Positions 24,061 through 34,156 of a DNA stretch of 64,000 nucleotides are shown one piece after another. The stretch lies in contig JAWWNJ010000001.1 in the NCBI GenBank assembly GCA_037176885.1, positions 1,302,001 through 1,366,000 on the forward strand, in the 5' to 3' direction. This stretch comes from Favolaschia claudopus. Its lineage: Eukaryota > Basidiomycota > Agaricomycetes > Agaricales > Mycenaceae. Position 1 is the first letter of the stretch; the number at the start of each line of letters is the position of its first letter. The notes beneath the pieces were generated by a model. The model was not told the DNA's origin. It made no database searches and saw only the letters and a program-made list of their open reading frames with translations. The translations under genes were made by a program, and so were the position numbers.

Positions 24061-25484
24061 TTACCAGCCTTGTATCCGCTCAATTCCCAAGTCGAACTGG
24101 TTCACCAGATCCATGCTTTTCCCAGACGCGCTCTTGGATGTCTGATGATAAGACCGTATAGTGGGATTTTTTGCAGCCCATTCTAACATTCTAGAACGAC
24201 ATAAGATTAAGTGAGATGATTGGCATGAAGGAGAAGACACCTACTTTTGCCGGATCTTGTCTTTTCGGATGGTGAAATGCGAAACAATGACATCCTGTGC
24301 GTTGATTCAGACAGAATTCGGATTGGATTGTCTACGACGGAGACAAAACTGACTTTCCAGATGTTTCGCCTGTAGCTATCCTCTAGCCATTCAACGATCG
24401 CCCATCTACATGTTTGCTGCGAAATTTCCCGATTGTAATTAATCGAAACCTTCGATTTGACGTTCGCCCTTCCATGTCCGGGTCTACATCAAGTCAGGAG
24501 ACAGAGCGCGGTACCATATTGACGAACTCACTCATTGTAATATGGGGCGTCGATGAGGATCATGCTCTGTATACTCACCAGAACCTGGAGAAGAGTGGAC
24601 GACGGGGACCACTGCCGTGATACAAACAGTTTGAGGTTCAAGGGTTGTGAGTTGATGGGTGATGCTTACCTGCTCCTCAGGCCGTCCTGGCCAAGTTCCC
24701 AAGAGCGACAAGCACACCTTTTAACACAAAGCTCAGCAGGGTTCATCAGAGGGAAATGGAAGACACACTTTACCGTTATTATATCTAACGCGCCGCGGTA
24801 AGCCATATTATGTTTCTGATGACAGAGCACGGAACATACAGATTGGGGTTGAATCGGACTGAGCCTCCACCGGTAGTGCGCAAGTACACCAAGGGAGGAG
24901 TTGCCGGATATGTGAGCGGCATGAAACAATCAAACTCGAAAATCCCGCCGTGATAAGGAGTGTCGTCTGGGCCAGCTATCATGATTTTGCTGCCGAACGG
25001 AATCTGAGTGCTGCTCATAGGCAGAAGAATGGAATACTCACATAGCGTCATTCCTGACCTCGTCTACACGCACCCATATTCCCGGGGGCAGGCTGGTCGC
25101 CATCGTAGCTAGTTCTTTGACAAGATGGAGCCGATTCTTCGGAGTACGAGTAGATCTTTCTGTTGCTTTCAACTCATTGTGATAGTAGTAGCGGGAAAAA
25201 TCTAGCTCGATGTGCTTGAAGGAGAGAAGCTCGCAGGCCTGAGAGTACGTCTTTTCCATCTCGATTGCCGTATCGCGGTTCTTGCCTTTGCCCTTACTGG
25301 CAGATGCAGAAACTTCTTGTCCGCTTTGGCGGCCGAGAATGGACATAGCACGTTCCATGTCATCGCGAGCTGCAATGATGTCGCCACAAAGAGATACTCC
25401 TCGTATTGTCTCATCGTCTCCGTCCTCCTCGCTTTCCATCTGTCGGAGAAATCGGCCGTAACATATCCTGGGAAATCTGGCCAT
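24061..25484 (-). CDS. ubiquitin-conjugating enzyme, BIRC6/UBE2O-type E2 catalytic half
   Basis: E2 enzyme part that carries ubiquitin as a thioester. It starts after a CCGACAG acceptor near 25445 with SEEDGDDETIRGVSLCGDII, then helical sequence (RDDMERAMSILGRQSG). The UBC fold follows: PSGSKIMIAGPDDTPYHGG-like sequence (IMIAGPDDTPYHGGIFEFD), MPLTYPATPPLVYLRTTGGG, the catalytic cysteine in GKVCLSLLGTWPGRPEEQ, then W-SPSSTLLQVLVSIQSMILID, APYYNEPGHG and a helical C-terminal tail ending RIQGW (TAA at 24061). The VCLSLLGTW context is that of large E2s such as BIRC6 and UBE2O. No convincing start codon or promoter sits immediately upstream; the ATG at 25484 falls in sequence that looks intronic. 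I infer it is the 3' half of one gene with 27638-29156. Confidence 0.85.
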
Positions 25485-25510
25485 ATCAGACGATCAGGTC
25501 GCTGAGCAGG

Positions 25511-25525
25511 ATCATGACATGATCA
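25511..25525. repeat. direct repeat copy 1 (left border of insertion)
   Basis: ATCATGACATGATCA, identical to 27599-27613. The motif is nearly self-complementary, so an insertion preference for a palindromic site is also possible. Confidence 0.7.
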
Positions 25526-27598
25526 GGTGAGAGTCCCGGATAAGATGAGAGCAGGATAAGGCAAGATAAGGCTCAGGGCGCGAGATAAGGGCAATATCGG
25601 CCGAGCCAAAAGATATTCGGCTCTGGTCTGGAACTCCGGCTTAGCCGAGGAGTTGTTCACTACCAGGAAATTATCAGTCGGCACCAGGCCGAGTCGAACC
25701 GACGACCCCCGCAATATAACCGGCAAGCAGAAAGAATACAACATACCACTGCACCAGGCAGCATTTGCTAGGCAGGCAATGCTATGGATTATACGGCAAC
25801 TAAGGCCGACTTGGCTCCCGACTCGGCTGCTCGAAGTTAACCCACCAGCAGCATTCAATGTGTTTCGTATATTGCTTACTTGGCTTTAATTTGATTGGTA
25901 TAGTAGGTTCACTTTATTGGTTCCATGCATTTATCTTTCATTCGTTTAAATTCCCCACTAACGGCTGGGAAGACAGAACTGTTATGAGTTGGTTATGAGT
26001 ATACTTGACGACATATCGATTTGAGATGGGCCTTGTAGTCTGCATATATTCAATCCAACGGATTCCCAACACAACGAGCTTTCTTTTCCTTTACATCATT
26101 TGTTTGAGCTAGTTACACTAACCCTCAGTGTTCGAATACGCTTGTGTAGTGTAGTAACACGTCGTACCTTAATTCGCATTCCGTAGTCGAGGTGTGCAAG
26201 TTCGCTTACTTCCTTGATTTCACTAGCTCGCCGCGTCTTCAGCCGGATTCAATACGCTTGATTTTCCCATTTCTGAACAGCCGCGCTTCAATTTGTAGAA
26301 CCCAACTCAGCACAAGTTTTATCGTTGCTGTCCTCGGGTTCACAAGCTAGGCATCTTCCTTCACAGTCCTTCACAAGCTCACAAAGTTTTCTTTTGAAAC
26401 AGGAAAAAAGTAAATCTGCATTCAATCCGAGGATACATCTCTACCTGCATACCTCTGCCTAAATACTGCTCACGGCGCGTCGATGTTCCTCACAGTTCCG
26501 CGCCTGGAGTCAGATTGAGCCGAAAGGAAGATTGGCCTGAAAAAGTGAAGGAGAGAGGTAAGCTAAGCCTAAATTTTATAGCTTCAAGTGAGAAACTTAC
26601 TCAAATGAGCGCGAATGCGTCTGGGCGCCGCGGTGGTCGATTCGACGCCGTTGGGGAAGCAGCGTTGCGGGAATCTGGGCTGTGGTATTGACTTGAGAGG
26701 TGTCGAGGGCCGGCCGCGTACGCTTCTTGGCAGTGAGGTGTTAGTGAGGGCGGGAGTGCGGGAGTGGAAGTCAATTCTTGGCAGACATGAGGCGTGTGGG
26801 GCTCTGCGGAAGAGTTGGCGCGGTGTAGCGAAGGGAAATCGGGTGAATGAGCGGAAGGTGTGGTCAAGGTAGGATCATCGAGGCGTGGTCTTATCGGTGA
26901 GTTGATTATCTTCAGAGGCGGATTGAAGGTGGGTGGGCAGACGAAGTCGCCCATACGTGGTCGTCGAGTGAGTACTCTGTAAAACCGATGGGGAAACAGC
27001 AATAAGACAGCCCACACTGACACACCTTAAGCGAGCTAGCCTTGTTCTGGCGTGTTAGAGAGGAAGTCACCGATGTTGGGCTGAATGAGCTTGATGAGAG
27101 GTGATGGTGAAGTCGGTAAGCGGCGAAGAGACGCAGATTGTGGTCCGCATTCGGGTTGTGTTACAGTCTGTGGGAAGACGCGGTGGTGTGGACTCGGAGT
27201 ACCATAGCGCGCAATTCGAGGGGGTGAATTAGAGGCGAGTGTGAGCGGACTTATCGGCGGCGGCGTTGAGTGGGTTCTTCGGGGAAGGAGCATGAGCAAT
27301 GGGCACGGCTACGGCCCAGAGGCGTGAGCCTGGGGAGCGCAAGCAGCAAGCTGCCAGTAGCGAGTCGATTTCAGCAATGAGACATGTCGTGAAGCGCTAT
27401 GGCGGTGCTAATTGACGGTGTTAACAACGGAGGGAGGGGTGTTGGTCCTGCAGACGAGGAAACCGCTGGTTGTGGCTGCCAATTTCGACGCAGAACTCGC
27501 CGCAGAGGGCCAAAATGGGGGCAGAAAGAGTCGTGTGACGGAAGTGACATACGTGACAACCGGTCCTTGTCCGACCGGCCGAGGGAATATCAGGTGAA
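25526..27598 (-). mobile_element. putative 2.07-kb retroposon-like insertion between 15-bp direct repeats
   Basis: The sequence is bounded by ATCATGACATGATCA at 25511-25525 and again, exactly, at 27599-27613, as expected for a target-site duplication. Read on the minus strand, its 3' end carries four copies of CTTATC within about 60 bases (25530-25595), resembling the simple-repeat tail of LINE/SINE-type elements. Upstream of it lie a Pol III A-box-like TGGTGCAGTGGTATG (about 25755-25770) and a B-box-like GGTTCGACTCG (about 25690-25700), with similarity to tRNA-Gly. A 6-bp hairpin CCGGTC/GACCGG is near the other end (27561-27579). Two Pro/Ser-rich open frames (26601-27023 and 27036-27299, minus) have no recognisable product; no reverse transcriptase, transposase or long terminal inverted repeat was seen. 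It may be one non-autonomous element or a nest of several. Confidence 0.5.
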
Positions 27599-27613
27599 AT
27601 CATGACATGATCA
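27599..27613. repeat. direct repeat copy 2 (right border of insertion)
   Basis: ATCATGACATGATCA, identical to 25511-25525; the flanking bases differ on both sides, so the repeat is exactly 15 bp. Confidence 0.7.
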
Positions 27614-27637
27614 TGCCGACACATTATAAGGCTATTT

Positions 27638-29156
27638 TTATTTTTCCGACATCATGTGCTGGGCGCCAGCGAGAAAGGCTTCGCACTGCCTTGTAAGTTT
27701 TTTGAAATGGTCGTACAACGCCGGACCACGTTCAATGCGACCTTGCTTGTCTTTCTGCCATGCAATTTCTCCGTCTTCCCACATCCACTCCTCCAAGCCA
27801 GAGCTTTTGTCGATAGAGAATCGGGATGTGATTAGAACCTCGACAGTAAGCTCACAATCGGCCATCCTTCGCAGCAGTCCGATCATGGCGTAGTAAACCT
27901 CGCTCCGGGTGATCCAATCGCTTACAGAGTCGTTTCTGAGAAGGCTGGCCAGGAGTTCAGAGAGTTGGGAGAGTGCGAGTAAGTGTCCTATAGAGGGATG
28001 AGGTAGCATATCGTACACCTGCGCCGAGTCCGCGTAGGGAGAGGGAAGGAGAGAAGTTAGTGTGTTGAGCACTCTGACAATGATATCATCCCAGTGCGAT
28101 GCCATTTCAGCCGTTTGGGACACCTTGGCCGGGTTTCCGCCGCGACCCTTACCCTTACCCTTTCCTCTCGATCTACTATTGCTCGCATAATCACCTCTGC
28201 CATCCGTCCCGTATCCCGTACCTGTTGCACTGTCAGCAGTGGCTTATTCTCACGTCGAGTCGCCGCACCTCCTGGACCTACAGAGGCAGTCTTATGCTGC
28301 TGTTGTTGAGCGAGAAGGAGAGCGCGAGAGTCAGCTGTTGCGCGTTCAGAAATAAATTGGCGGTCGAATCCTCCCAAACATTCGAACACGGCCAAGGCGC
28401 GGGAAGCGGAACAGCACGTTGCGACTGTGCAGTCGGCGTTCTTTGCAAGGCCCTTGCATGATTTGGGACATCCGAGAGGAGCAGAACATCCTCTGCAGTG
28501 ATTTGTGCCGCAGGACAAACAGGACGCATGTAAAAGCGTAGTCAAAGATGGCGGTAGGCCCCCCGTAGTTGTCGCAGAGGAGAACATTACCTGTGTTGAA
28601 TGTGATGCAGGCATAAGAACAAAGAAGAAGCACGAACGTAGCCCCGCGGCGACTTGATGGGCTTTCCACAGTTCGAGCAATCTCGTTCAGATGTGAACAG
28701 TGTCCGATACTCGGCCAACCTTTCGTCGGGAGGAAGATGATCTGTTTCAGAGAAGTCTCGACTTTTCGCAAGAGTGCCGCTCGTCGTCGTTGGGGACTTC
28801 CAATCATCGACGTCGACAGTTTCTGAGACATTCTTGGCAGAGGGTTGAGTCGGTTCGGGTTCAAGCGTCCCCCATTCGGCAGCAAGGCGCCTCGCCATGG
28901 CAGCATCGTCTTCGACCTCGCCGTCGACGTCAATGAGCTCCGAACTACGAGAGGATCCTGCCACATTCTGTGCTCGTCTCTCTTTCTCCTCACTTTCCTT
29001 GATGAGGGCGAGTATTGACTCCAAATCATCCTCGTCACTGCCGTCCGATATCTCAACTACTTCTTGATTCTGTCGAGCGCGTTTTCGAGCCTTTGGAGAC
29101 GCTTTTGTCTTGGAAGGAGACGAGGATCGTTTGCGTTTCATGGATGTTTTCGCCAT
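27638..29156 (-). CDS. N-terminal half of the E2 gene: UIM-like, Cys-rich and helical regions
   Basis: The ATG at 29156 starts MAKTSMKRKRSSSPSKTKAS, a basic nuclear-type N-terminus. Two acidic helices follow that resemble ubiquitin-interacting motifs (LESILALIKESEEKERR; EDDAAMARRLAAEW). A Cys-rich part comes next: CSNCGKPIKSPRG, then after one or two introns SCLSCGTNHCRGCSAPLGCP, SCKG and CTVATCC. A conserved helical region follows (GGFDRQFISERATADSRALL; YDMLPHPSIGHLLALSQLSE; NDSVSDWITRSEVYYAMIGL; LEEWMWEDGEIAWQKD), ending FKKLTRQCEAFLAGAQHMMS just before a stop at 27638. In other Agaricomycetes I recall this region continuing directly into SLCGDIIAARDD of the E2 half, so I infer one gene split by the insertion at 25526-27598. 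That recollection needs a database check. Confidence 0.65.
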
Positions 29157-29205
29157 CGTTGACTTGATCACTTGGAAGAGAGAAACGGGTGAAAATGGAG
29201 CCTGC

Positions 29206-29252
29206 GCGCTTGTTGGCTAAATGTATAGGTTTCGGTGAGGGAAAAGACAAAG
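29206..29252. repeat. dispersed repeat, copy A, at the 5' end of the E2 gene
   Basis: A 47-bp block, 41/47 identical to 35593-35639 in the same orientation, with the first 24 bases exact (GCGCTTGTTGGCTAAATGTA plus four). A second shared block, GAAATCTAATCTAA, follows at 29334 (35660 in copy B). Both copies lie just upstream of minus-strand genes. Confidence 0.65.
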
Positions 29253-29433
29253 CAAGGACTTCAACTTCAAGGCATTGCACGACACAGAAGTCAACAAGGG
29301 CTTGACGGGCACACCCACAACAACATCAACAATGAAATCTAATCTAATCTTTCACGCCTTTCACTGGCTACGCTCATCACCTTGTCTCCAGTGTGCTCGT
29401 CCTCAGAGTCGGAGTCAGACGGATAACTCTGAC

Positions 29434-32349
29434 ATGTCACGCTGTAATATCACGTACGGTCCTTGGCTCACAACAACATACCGCCCGCTGAGATAGCACC
29501 TACTGCCCACTGCAGCTGGCAGCCGCTGCGCGAAGATCTCACCGCCAACACTTACCGCTATGGAGTGCCATGCGGCCAGATCTTCCTCTGTCGCCAGTCG
29601 CCTTCCACCGCCCACGTCAGTTTCTCGGATCTCCCCGCGTCTCTTAACTCAACACTGGCGGTAGCATCCCACCGCACCCTCATTTTCTCGCAGTTGTATC
29701 TCACTGCCCACGCCGGTTTCTCCCTGGCGGATGAATCTCCCCGCCAACCTGATTGAGCCTGGTGGTAGCATCCCACTGCAGCCTCGTTTGCTCGCAGTCG
29801 CATCCCACTGCCCACGCCGGTTCTCGTCTGGCGGATGAATCGCCCCGCAGACCTAATCAAGCTTGGCAGCAGCATCTCACCGCACATCCGTTTTCTCGCA
29901 GTCGCATCTTGCCGCCCGCGTCGGTTTCTGTTTGGCAGATGAATCTCACCGCCAACCTGTCGAGCCTGGCGGTAGAGGATCCTACCGCACCCTCGTTTTC
30001 TCGCAGTCATATACCGCCGCCCACGCCCGTTTCCGTCTGGCGGACGAATCTCACCGCCGACCTTATAGAGCTTGGCGGTAACATCCCACCGCACCCTTGA
30101 CTTCTCGCAGTTGTATCCCACCGCCTACGCCCGTTTCTGTCTGGCGGAAGAATCCCGCCGCCGACCTTAGGTCGGCGGCAACATCCCACCGCACCCTTAA
30201 CTTCTCGCAGTCGGATCCCACAGCCCACGCCGGTTTCTTTCTGGCGGACAAATGTCCTCGCCGCCTCAAGCTTGGCGGTGGTATCTCACCGCATCGTTAA
30301 TATTCTCGCAGCTGTATCCCACCGCCCGGCCCACTTTCAGTCTGGCGGTTGGATCTCCCCGCCGCCTTTACATCAAGTTAGGCAGCGGTATCCTACCGCA
30401 GCCCCATATCCTCGCAGCTGCAGCCCACCGCCCACGCCGGTTTTTGTCTGGCAAAAAAATCTTCCGCCGCCCTAGAAGATTGACGGTGGTATCTCACCGC
30501 AATCTCATCCTCTCGCAGCCGTATCCCACCGCACACACCGGTTTCTGTCTGGTGGTTGGATCTCTCCGCGGGCTTTTAAAATCAAGCCTGGCGGTGGTAT
30601 CTCGCCGCCCACGCCAGTTCGTTCTCCCCTTCACCGCCAGGCCTTCTGCTTATTCCGTAGATGTACTGCATAGGCAACATCGACCACAACTGTATCATAG
30701 CTGTTCGTAGAGTGCTCAGTGTATCATATTGTCGTGGTGCTGTTGCCCGCATCGTCGGCATATAGATCCCACCGTAAAGATGTCGCGAACTCGTTACGGG
30801 CATATCGCGAACTCGTTACGGCCTATGGCCGAAATCTTTCACCGTTATACTTGACTCACCGTTCGTTTTCCGTAAAACTAAAGTGTAGGTTTCATTCTCT
30901 GGGTGAGTAGGTGTCCCCTCGAATTTTCTCTCTAATTTACGTTGCAAAAATCTTTCATAGCTTTCGTTTCATCAAAGCCGGAAGCTGCTTTAAGTTTGTG
31001 TTGTGTTCCTTGTCCTCAACGACTACAATATTTTCACAATTCATCGAAATCATTACAGATGGTATCATGGGCTTGCAGGTAACGTTCCGTTGACCTCTTA
31101 GAAGTATTTATCGGGTTGAAACTATATCAGGGTGTTGTCCAGGACGTCGAGAACGACGTGTACGGTATTGTCATGTAGAAATTAAGCTGGAGCTATTTCA
31201 AGTTGAGTGATTTCTTATTTTGCTGCAAATCAGCTTTACTTTCCCTAACGTCCTCTGAACCTTTACGCTCATCCAGAAAGAGGTATCAATTCAGGGGAAT
31301 GCATTCGACCTGTGATCATACAGGACAGGGTACTATACTGTGCAATTCCTACTTGCATCAGTGCCCTCACTCCACAATTAGGTGTAAAGAGCAATTTATA
31401 GGCAAGGATGCGAACGGGAACAACCGCAAAAACATTCAAATTCATCGGGCAAAAGGCTTGCAGACTCCGCAACCTTGGCAGGGTGTAAGTATTGTGCAGA
31501 ATACAAATGGCCGCTCCCTCAAGCTTGTTATGAAGCAGACAATACGTCGCTGATATAGACGGCCCCGACGACAATCATGCCGCATTCTTGTCTGTCGTTT
31601 TCAAACCGTCAAGTGTATTCCTCCGACGTTATTGCACAATCTATTTCATCGAGTGAGAATGCATTCTTGCTAAAACATCTTACTGGTCCGATGTAAGGGC
31701 AAGACAAGGGTGTCTGAAGTACGAGCAAGACAAGGGCACTGGATGAGATTGAAAAGGGATGTACAGGTGTGCTAGTTGGTGAGTGGACGCGTGGTGAGTG
31801 AAGAAAGTTGACGGGCAGTGGGATACAACAGCCAGTGACAGAAGAGAACAGCAGTGGGATTTTACTGCAAGCGCCAGAGGAAAATCGAGATATCAGGTTG
31901 TTCCGGAGGTCTTCTTGCACAGGTACACGAACACTATGTTGGTCTGGATAGCATAGTGTTGCACCTAGCGGAGTGCAGTTAGCTGCATGAGTCATTGATA
32001 AGGCCAGGACTCTCAACCTTGCTGGCGGAAGGATGTACCCGCCAGCAGCGCAGCGGCGCTAGCGGTGGGATCCCTCCGCCTGTAAGAATTTTAAGCCCGC
32101 AGGCAGATGCGTCTGCCCACCTGGTTTCCTGCAGCGAGAAACCGCCGCCCGAATTCGGATGCTGGATCTTACCGCCGGAAAGATCGTGGCCCAAAGCGAG
32201 AGCAGTGAAAAACATCCGCCGCTGTCAGATTTTACCGCAAGGACCGTGAGCAATGAGATAGCAGTGAGATCTGGCTGCAATCATGCATCATTTCAGCCGG
32301 CTGCATCACATCACAGTGCAGGACCGTACGTGATAGTACAGCGGGACAT
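29434..32349. mobile_element. 2.9-kb element with 29-bp terminal inverted repeats
   Basis: 29434-29462 and 32321-32349 are inverted copies, 27/29 identical (shared core TATCACGTACGGTCC). Inside are a minisatellite (29630-30625), a ~1.3-kb middle part without recognised coding sequence, and on the right (32020-32260) GC-rich motifs of the minisatellite type such as GCGGTGGGATCCCTCCGC. No transposase was seen and no target-site duplication was evident. It fits a foldback-type or large MITE-like non-autonomous DNA element. Its right end stops 60 bp before the F-box start codon, so it may supply that gene's promoter. Confidence 0.55.
29630..30625. repeat. minisatellite, ~103-bp period, about 10 copies
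   Basis: The anchor CTCGCAG recurs at 29687, 29791, 29895, 30000, 30104, 30204, 30305, 30411 and 30512, a spacing of 100-106 bp. Each unit contains two quasi-palindromes, of the type GGCGGTAGCATCCCACCGC and GGCGGATGAATCTCACCGCC, joined by CCCACGCCGGTTTCTGTCT-like sequence. Units have diverged by substitutions and small indels. Apparent open frames in it are by-products of the repeat. Confidence 0.85.
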
Positions 32350-32409
32350 AGCTGACTTAGGCCCTCCTCAGATTCTGCTTAGATATCCTCCTGCGCCTTA
32401 CTTAGCTGG

Positions 32410-33564
32410 ATGATGCTCAATTACATGGCAGAGGATCGCGCCTTCGTGGCGGCGAAAAACGCTCGAATCTTTGAGCTAGAGGCCCAGATTGCTGCATTGC
32501 AGAACTCGATATCTCTCCTACGTGCAGCTCAGCAGCTCCCTCTGGAGCGTCTCAACTCATACAAGTATCCAGTCCTGACTTTGCCAGTGGACGTCGTCGC
32601 CGAAATCTTCGTTCATTTCTTACCACCTTACCCGATACGCTCGCCGCTAGGTGGTCGGACATCCTCACCCACAATCTTGACGCAAATTTGCCGCCATTGG
32701 CGCGGAATAGCTCTTGCCCTCCCCGCGCTTTGGAGAGCGATCGACCTGACTTCCCCGCGGAAAAATTCCAGGGCTAATCATGCCCACGCAGCCTTGTTGG
32801 CTCCGTTGTGGTTAGAAAGATCTGGCTGTCTTCCTCTCAGTATTGAAGCTGCCGACTTCGACGACGACGGTTCGCTTCCTGTTTTCTCTAATCTCCTACC
32901 CTATTGCGCTCGCTGGGAGCATATTGCATTGAGTCTTCCGAACGCCAACCCGCTAGGCACAATTGGGCACTCGATGCCGCTCCTGCGTAACCTGAATCTA
33001 TGGTTCAGAGGCGGCGTCGACAATCCCATCGTGATCCAGGATGTCCCCCTCTTACACACAGTCGCTCTAAATGACTGTGGCTCCGTAAGTGTCAGTCTGC
33101 CTTGGTCGCAGCTCACTTCCATCGCCATGAGCTCCATATATCCGAATCACGCCTTGGCCATCTTGCGCCAAACACCGCATCTCATTGACTGCACCCTTCA
33201 TTTCTGGGGCATGGAAGAACCGCATGACGATCCTTTGGAGGACGTTGTGCTGTTGCGTCTGGAAACGCTGGTATTTGACGCAGAGAGCGATGTTGACGCC
33301 GAATTTTTCAAGAGCCTCGTCACCCCGGCTCTTCATTGCTTGGAAATTCCAGAAGACTTTCTCTGGGAGGGAGAACTGCCTCCCGAATCGCTCAAAGCCT
33401 ACATATCGAAATCCGGGTGCAAGCTTCATGAGCTACGGATTACGAAGGCGACTCTTCAAGCTCAAGTCTACCATGATGCCTTTCCATCGATTCCCTCAAT
33501 CCAACTCATTCGTGCTGACCCGGGAGGCACACCGCAATCAAACACTAGTACAGAGACTTGGTAG
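32410..33564 (+). CDS. F-box protein
   Basis: Single-exon gene, 384 residues, ATG at 32410. Residues 1-45 form a predicted coiled coil (FELEAQIAALQNSISLLRAA). The F-box follows at about 50-110: YPVLTLPVDVVAEIFVHFLP, then TILTQICRHWRGIALALPAL. The rest is leucine-rich-repeat-like (LRNLNLWFRG, LLHTVALNDCG, LRLETLVFDAE, LHCLEIPEDFL). This coiled-coil/F-box/LRR layout is common in the large F-box families of Agaricomycetes, which are presumed SCF ubiquitin-ligase adaptors. The substrate is unknown. A frame of similar composition on the plus strand continues past the stop without clear homology. Confidence 0.88.
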   Translation: MMLNYMAEDRAFVAAKNARIFELEAQIAALQNSISLLRAAQQLPLERLNSYKYPVLTLPVDVVAEIFVHFLPPYPIRSPLGGRTSSPTILTQICRHWRGIALALPALWRAIDLTSPRKNSRANHAHAALLAPLWLERSGCLPLSIEAADFDDDGSLPVFSNLLPYCARWEHIALSLPNANPLGTIGHSMPLLRNLNLWFRGGVDNPIVIQDVPLLHTVALNDCGSVSVSLPWSQLTSIAMSSIYPNHALAILRQTPHLIDCTLHFWGMEEPHDDPLEDVVLLRLETLVFDAESDVDAEFFKSLVTPALHCLEIPEDFLWEGELPPESLKAYISKSGCKLHELRITKATLQAQVYHDAFPSIPSIQLIRADPGGTPQSNTSTETW

Positions 33565-34156
33565 GTATCCCGTGAGATCCGCCCCCAATCTATGTTCATT
33601 GCTGTGGCTGCTATCCCTATTGGACGTTGAAGAGAATCGGAAGCGCAAGGGCGCGAGGTTATACCAGTCTGAGGGTACTCGTGTGGAATGAAACGGGACC
33701 TACCATGTCCCTGTGAAAATCGTCCAACTGAATGTCCGAACCATCTGTCGATTTTCGCAAATTTTGACTAACGAGATTGTGATTCGGGTACAGAAGCTAC
33801 TGAATTGGTCTGGTCAAATTGAATGATATATTTGGACCAGATAGATGGCAGAGAAAGTTCAGTACACCATTAGATCACCAGATACTACAAATTTTGCACA
33901 ATATGAACCAGTTTCCGGTTACTTTCCGTGATAACGAGTAGCCAACCAGCATCGCACCGTGCGCGCCGCTGTGTCCATTATACGACTTTCGTTATAGTGA
34001 AGGTACCCTGCCGGTGATGACATGGACTTTCGAGAGGCGATTCGGAAAAGATGTGGACATTGCAGCGGACTGTGAAACGTCAAGGTGCATTTTGGTGGTA
34101 GCAACCTAGCAAAATCATCGATTTTTGTCCGGACCGGGGGCTAGGGCTCGAGGGTA
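33565..34156. other. convergent intergenic region, no gene seen
   Basis: About 590 bases between the stops of the F-box gene (+) and the HNH gene (-). It is AT-rich around 33720-33910. Nothing further was recognised. Confidence 0.5.

Noticed and set aside
25690..25770. Functional tRNA-Gly gene on the minus strand
   Set aside because: A- and B-box-like sequences are present, but the T-stem has mismatches and there is no matching acceptor stem; treated as a tRNA-derived part of the inserted element.
26601..27299. Two Pro/Ser-rich frames as genes inside the insertion
   Set aside because: No start-to-stop model with good splice sites, no domain, and composition that follows local GC content; noted only within the mobile element.
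29630..30625. Regularly spaced repeats as a CRISPR-like array
   Set aside because: Unit spacing varies (100-106 bp), the whole unit is repeated rather than short repeats with unique spacers, and the genome is eukaryotic; it is a minisatellite.
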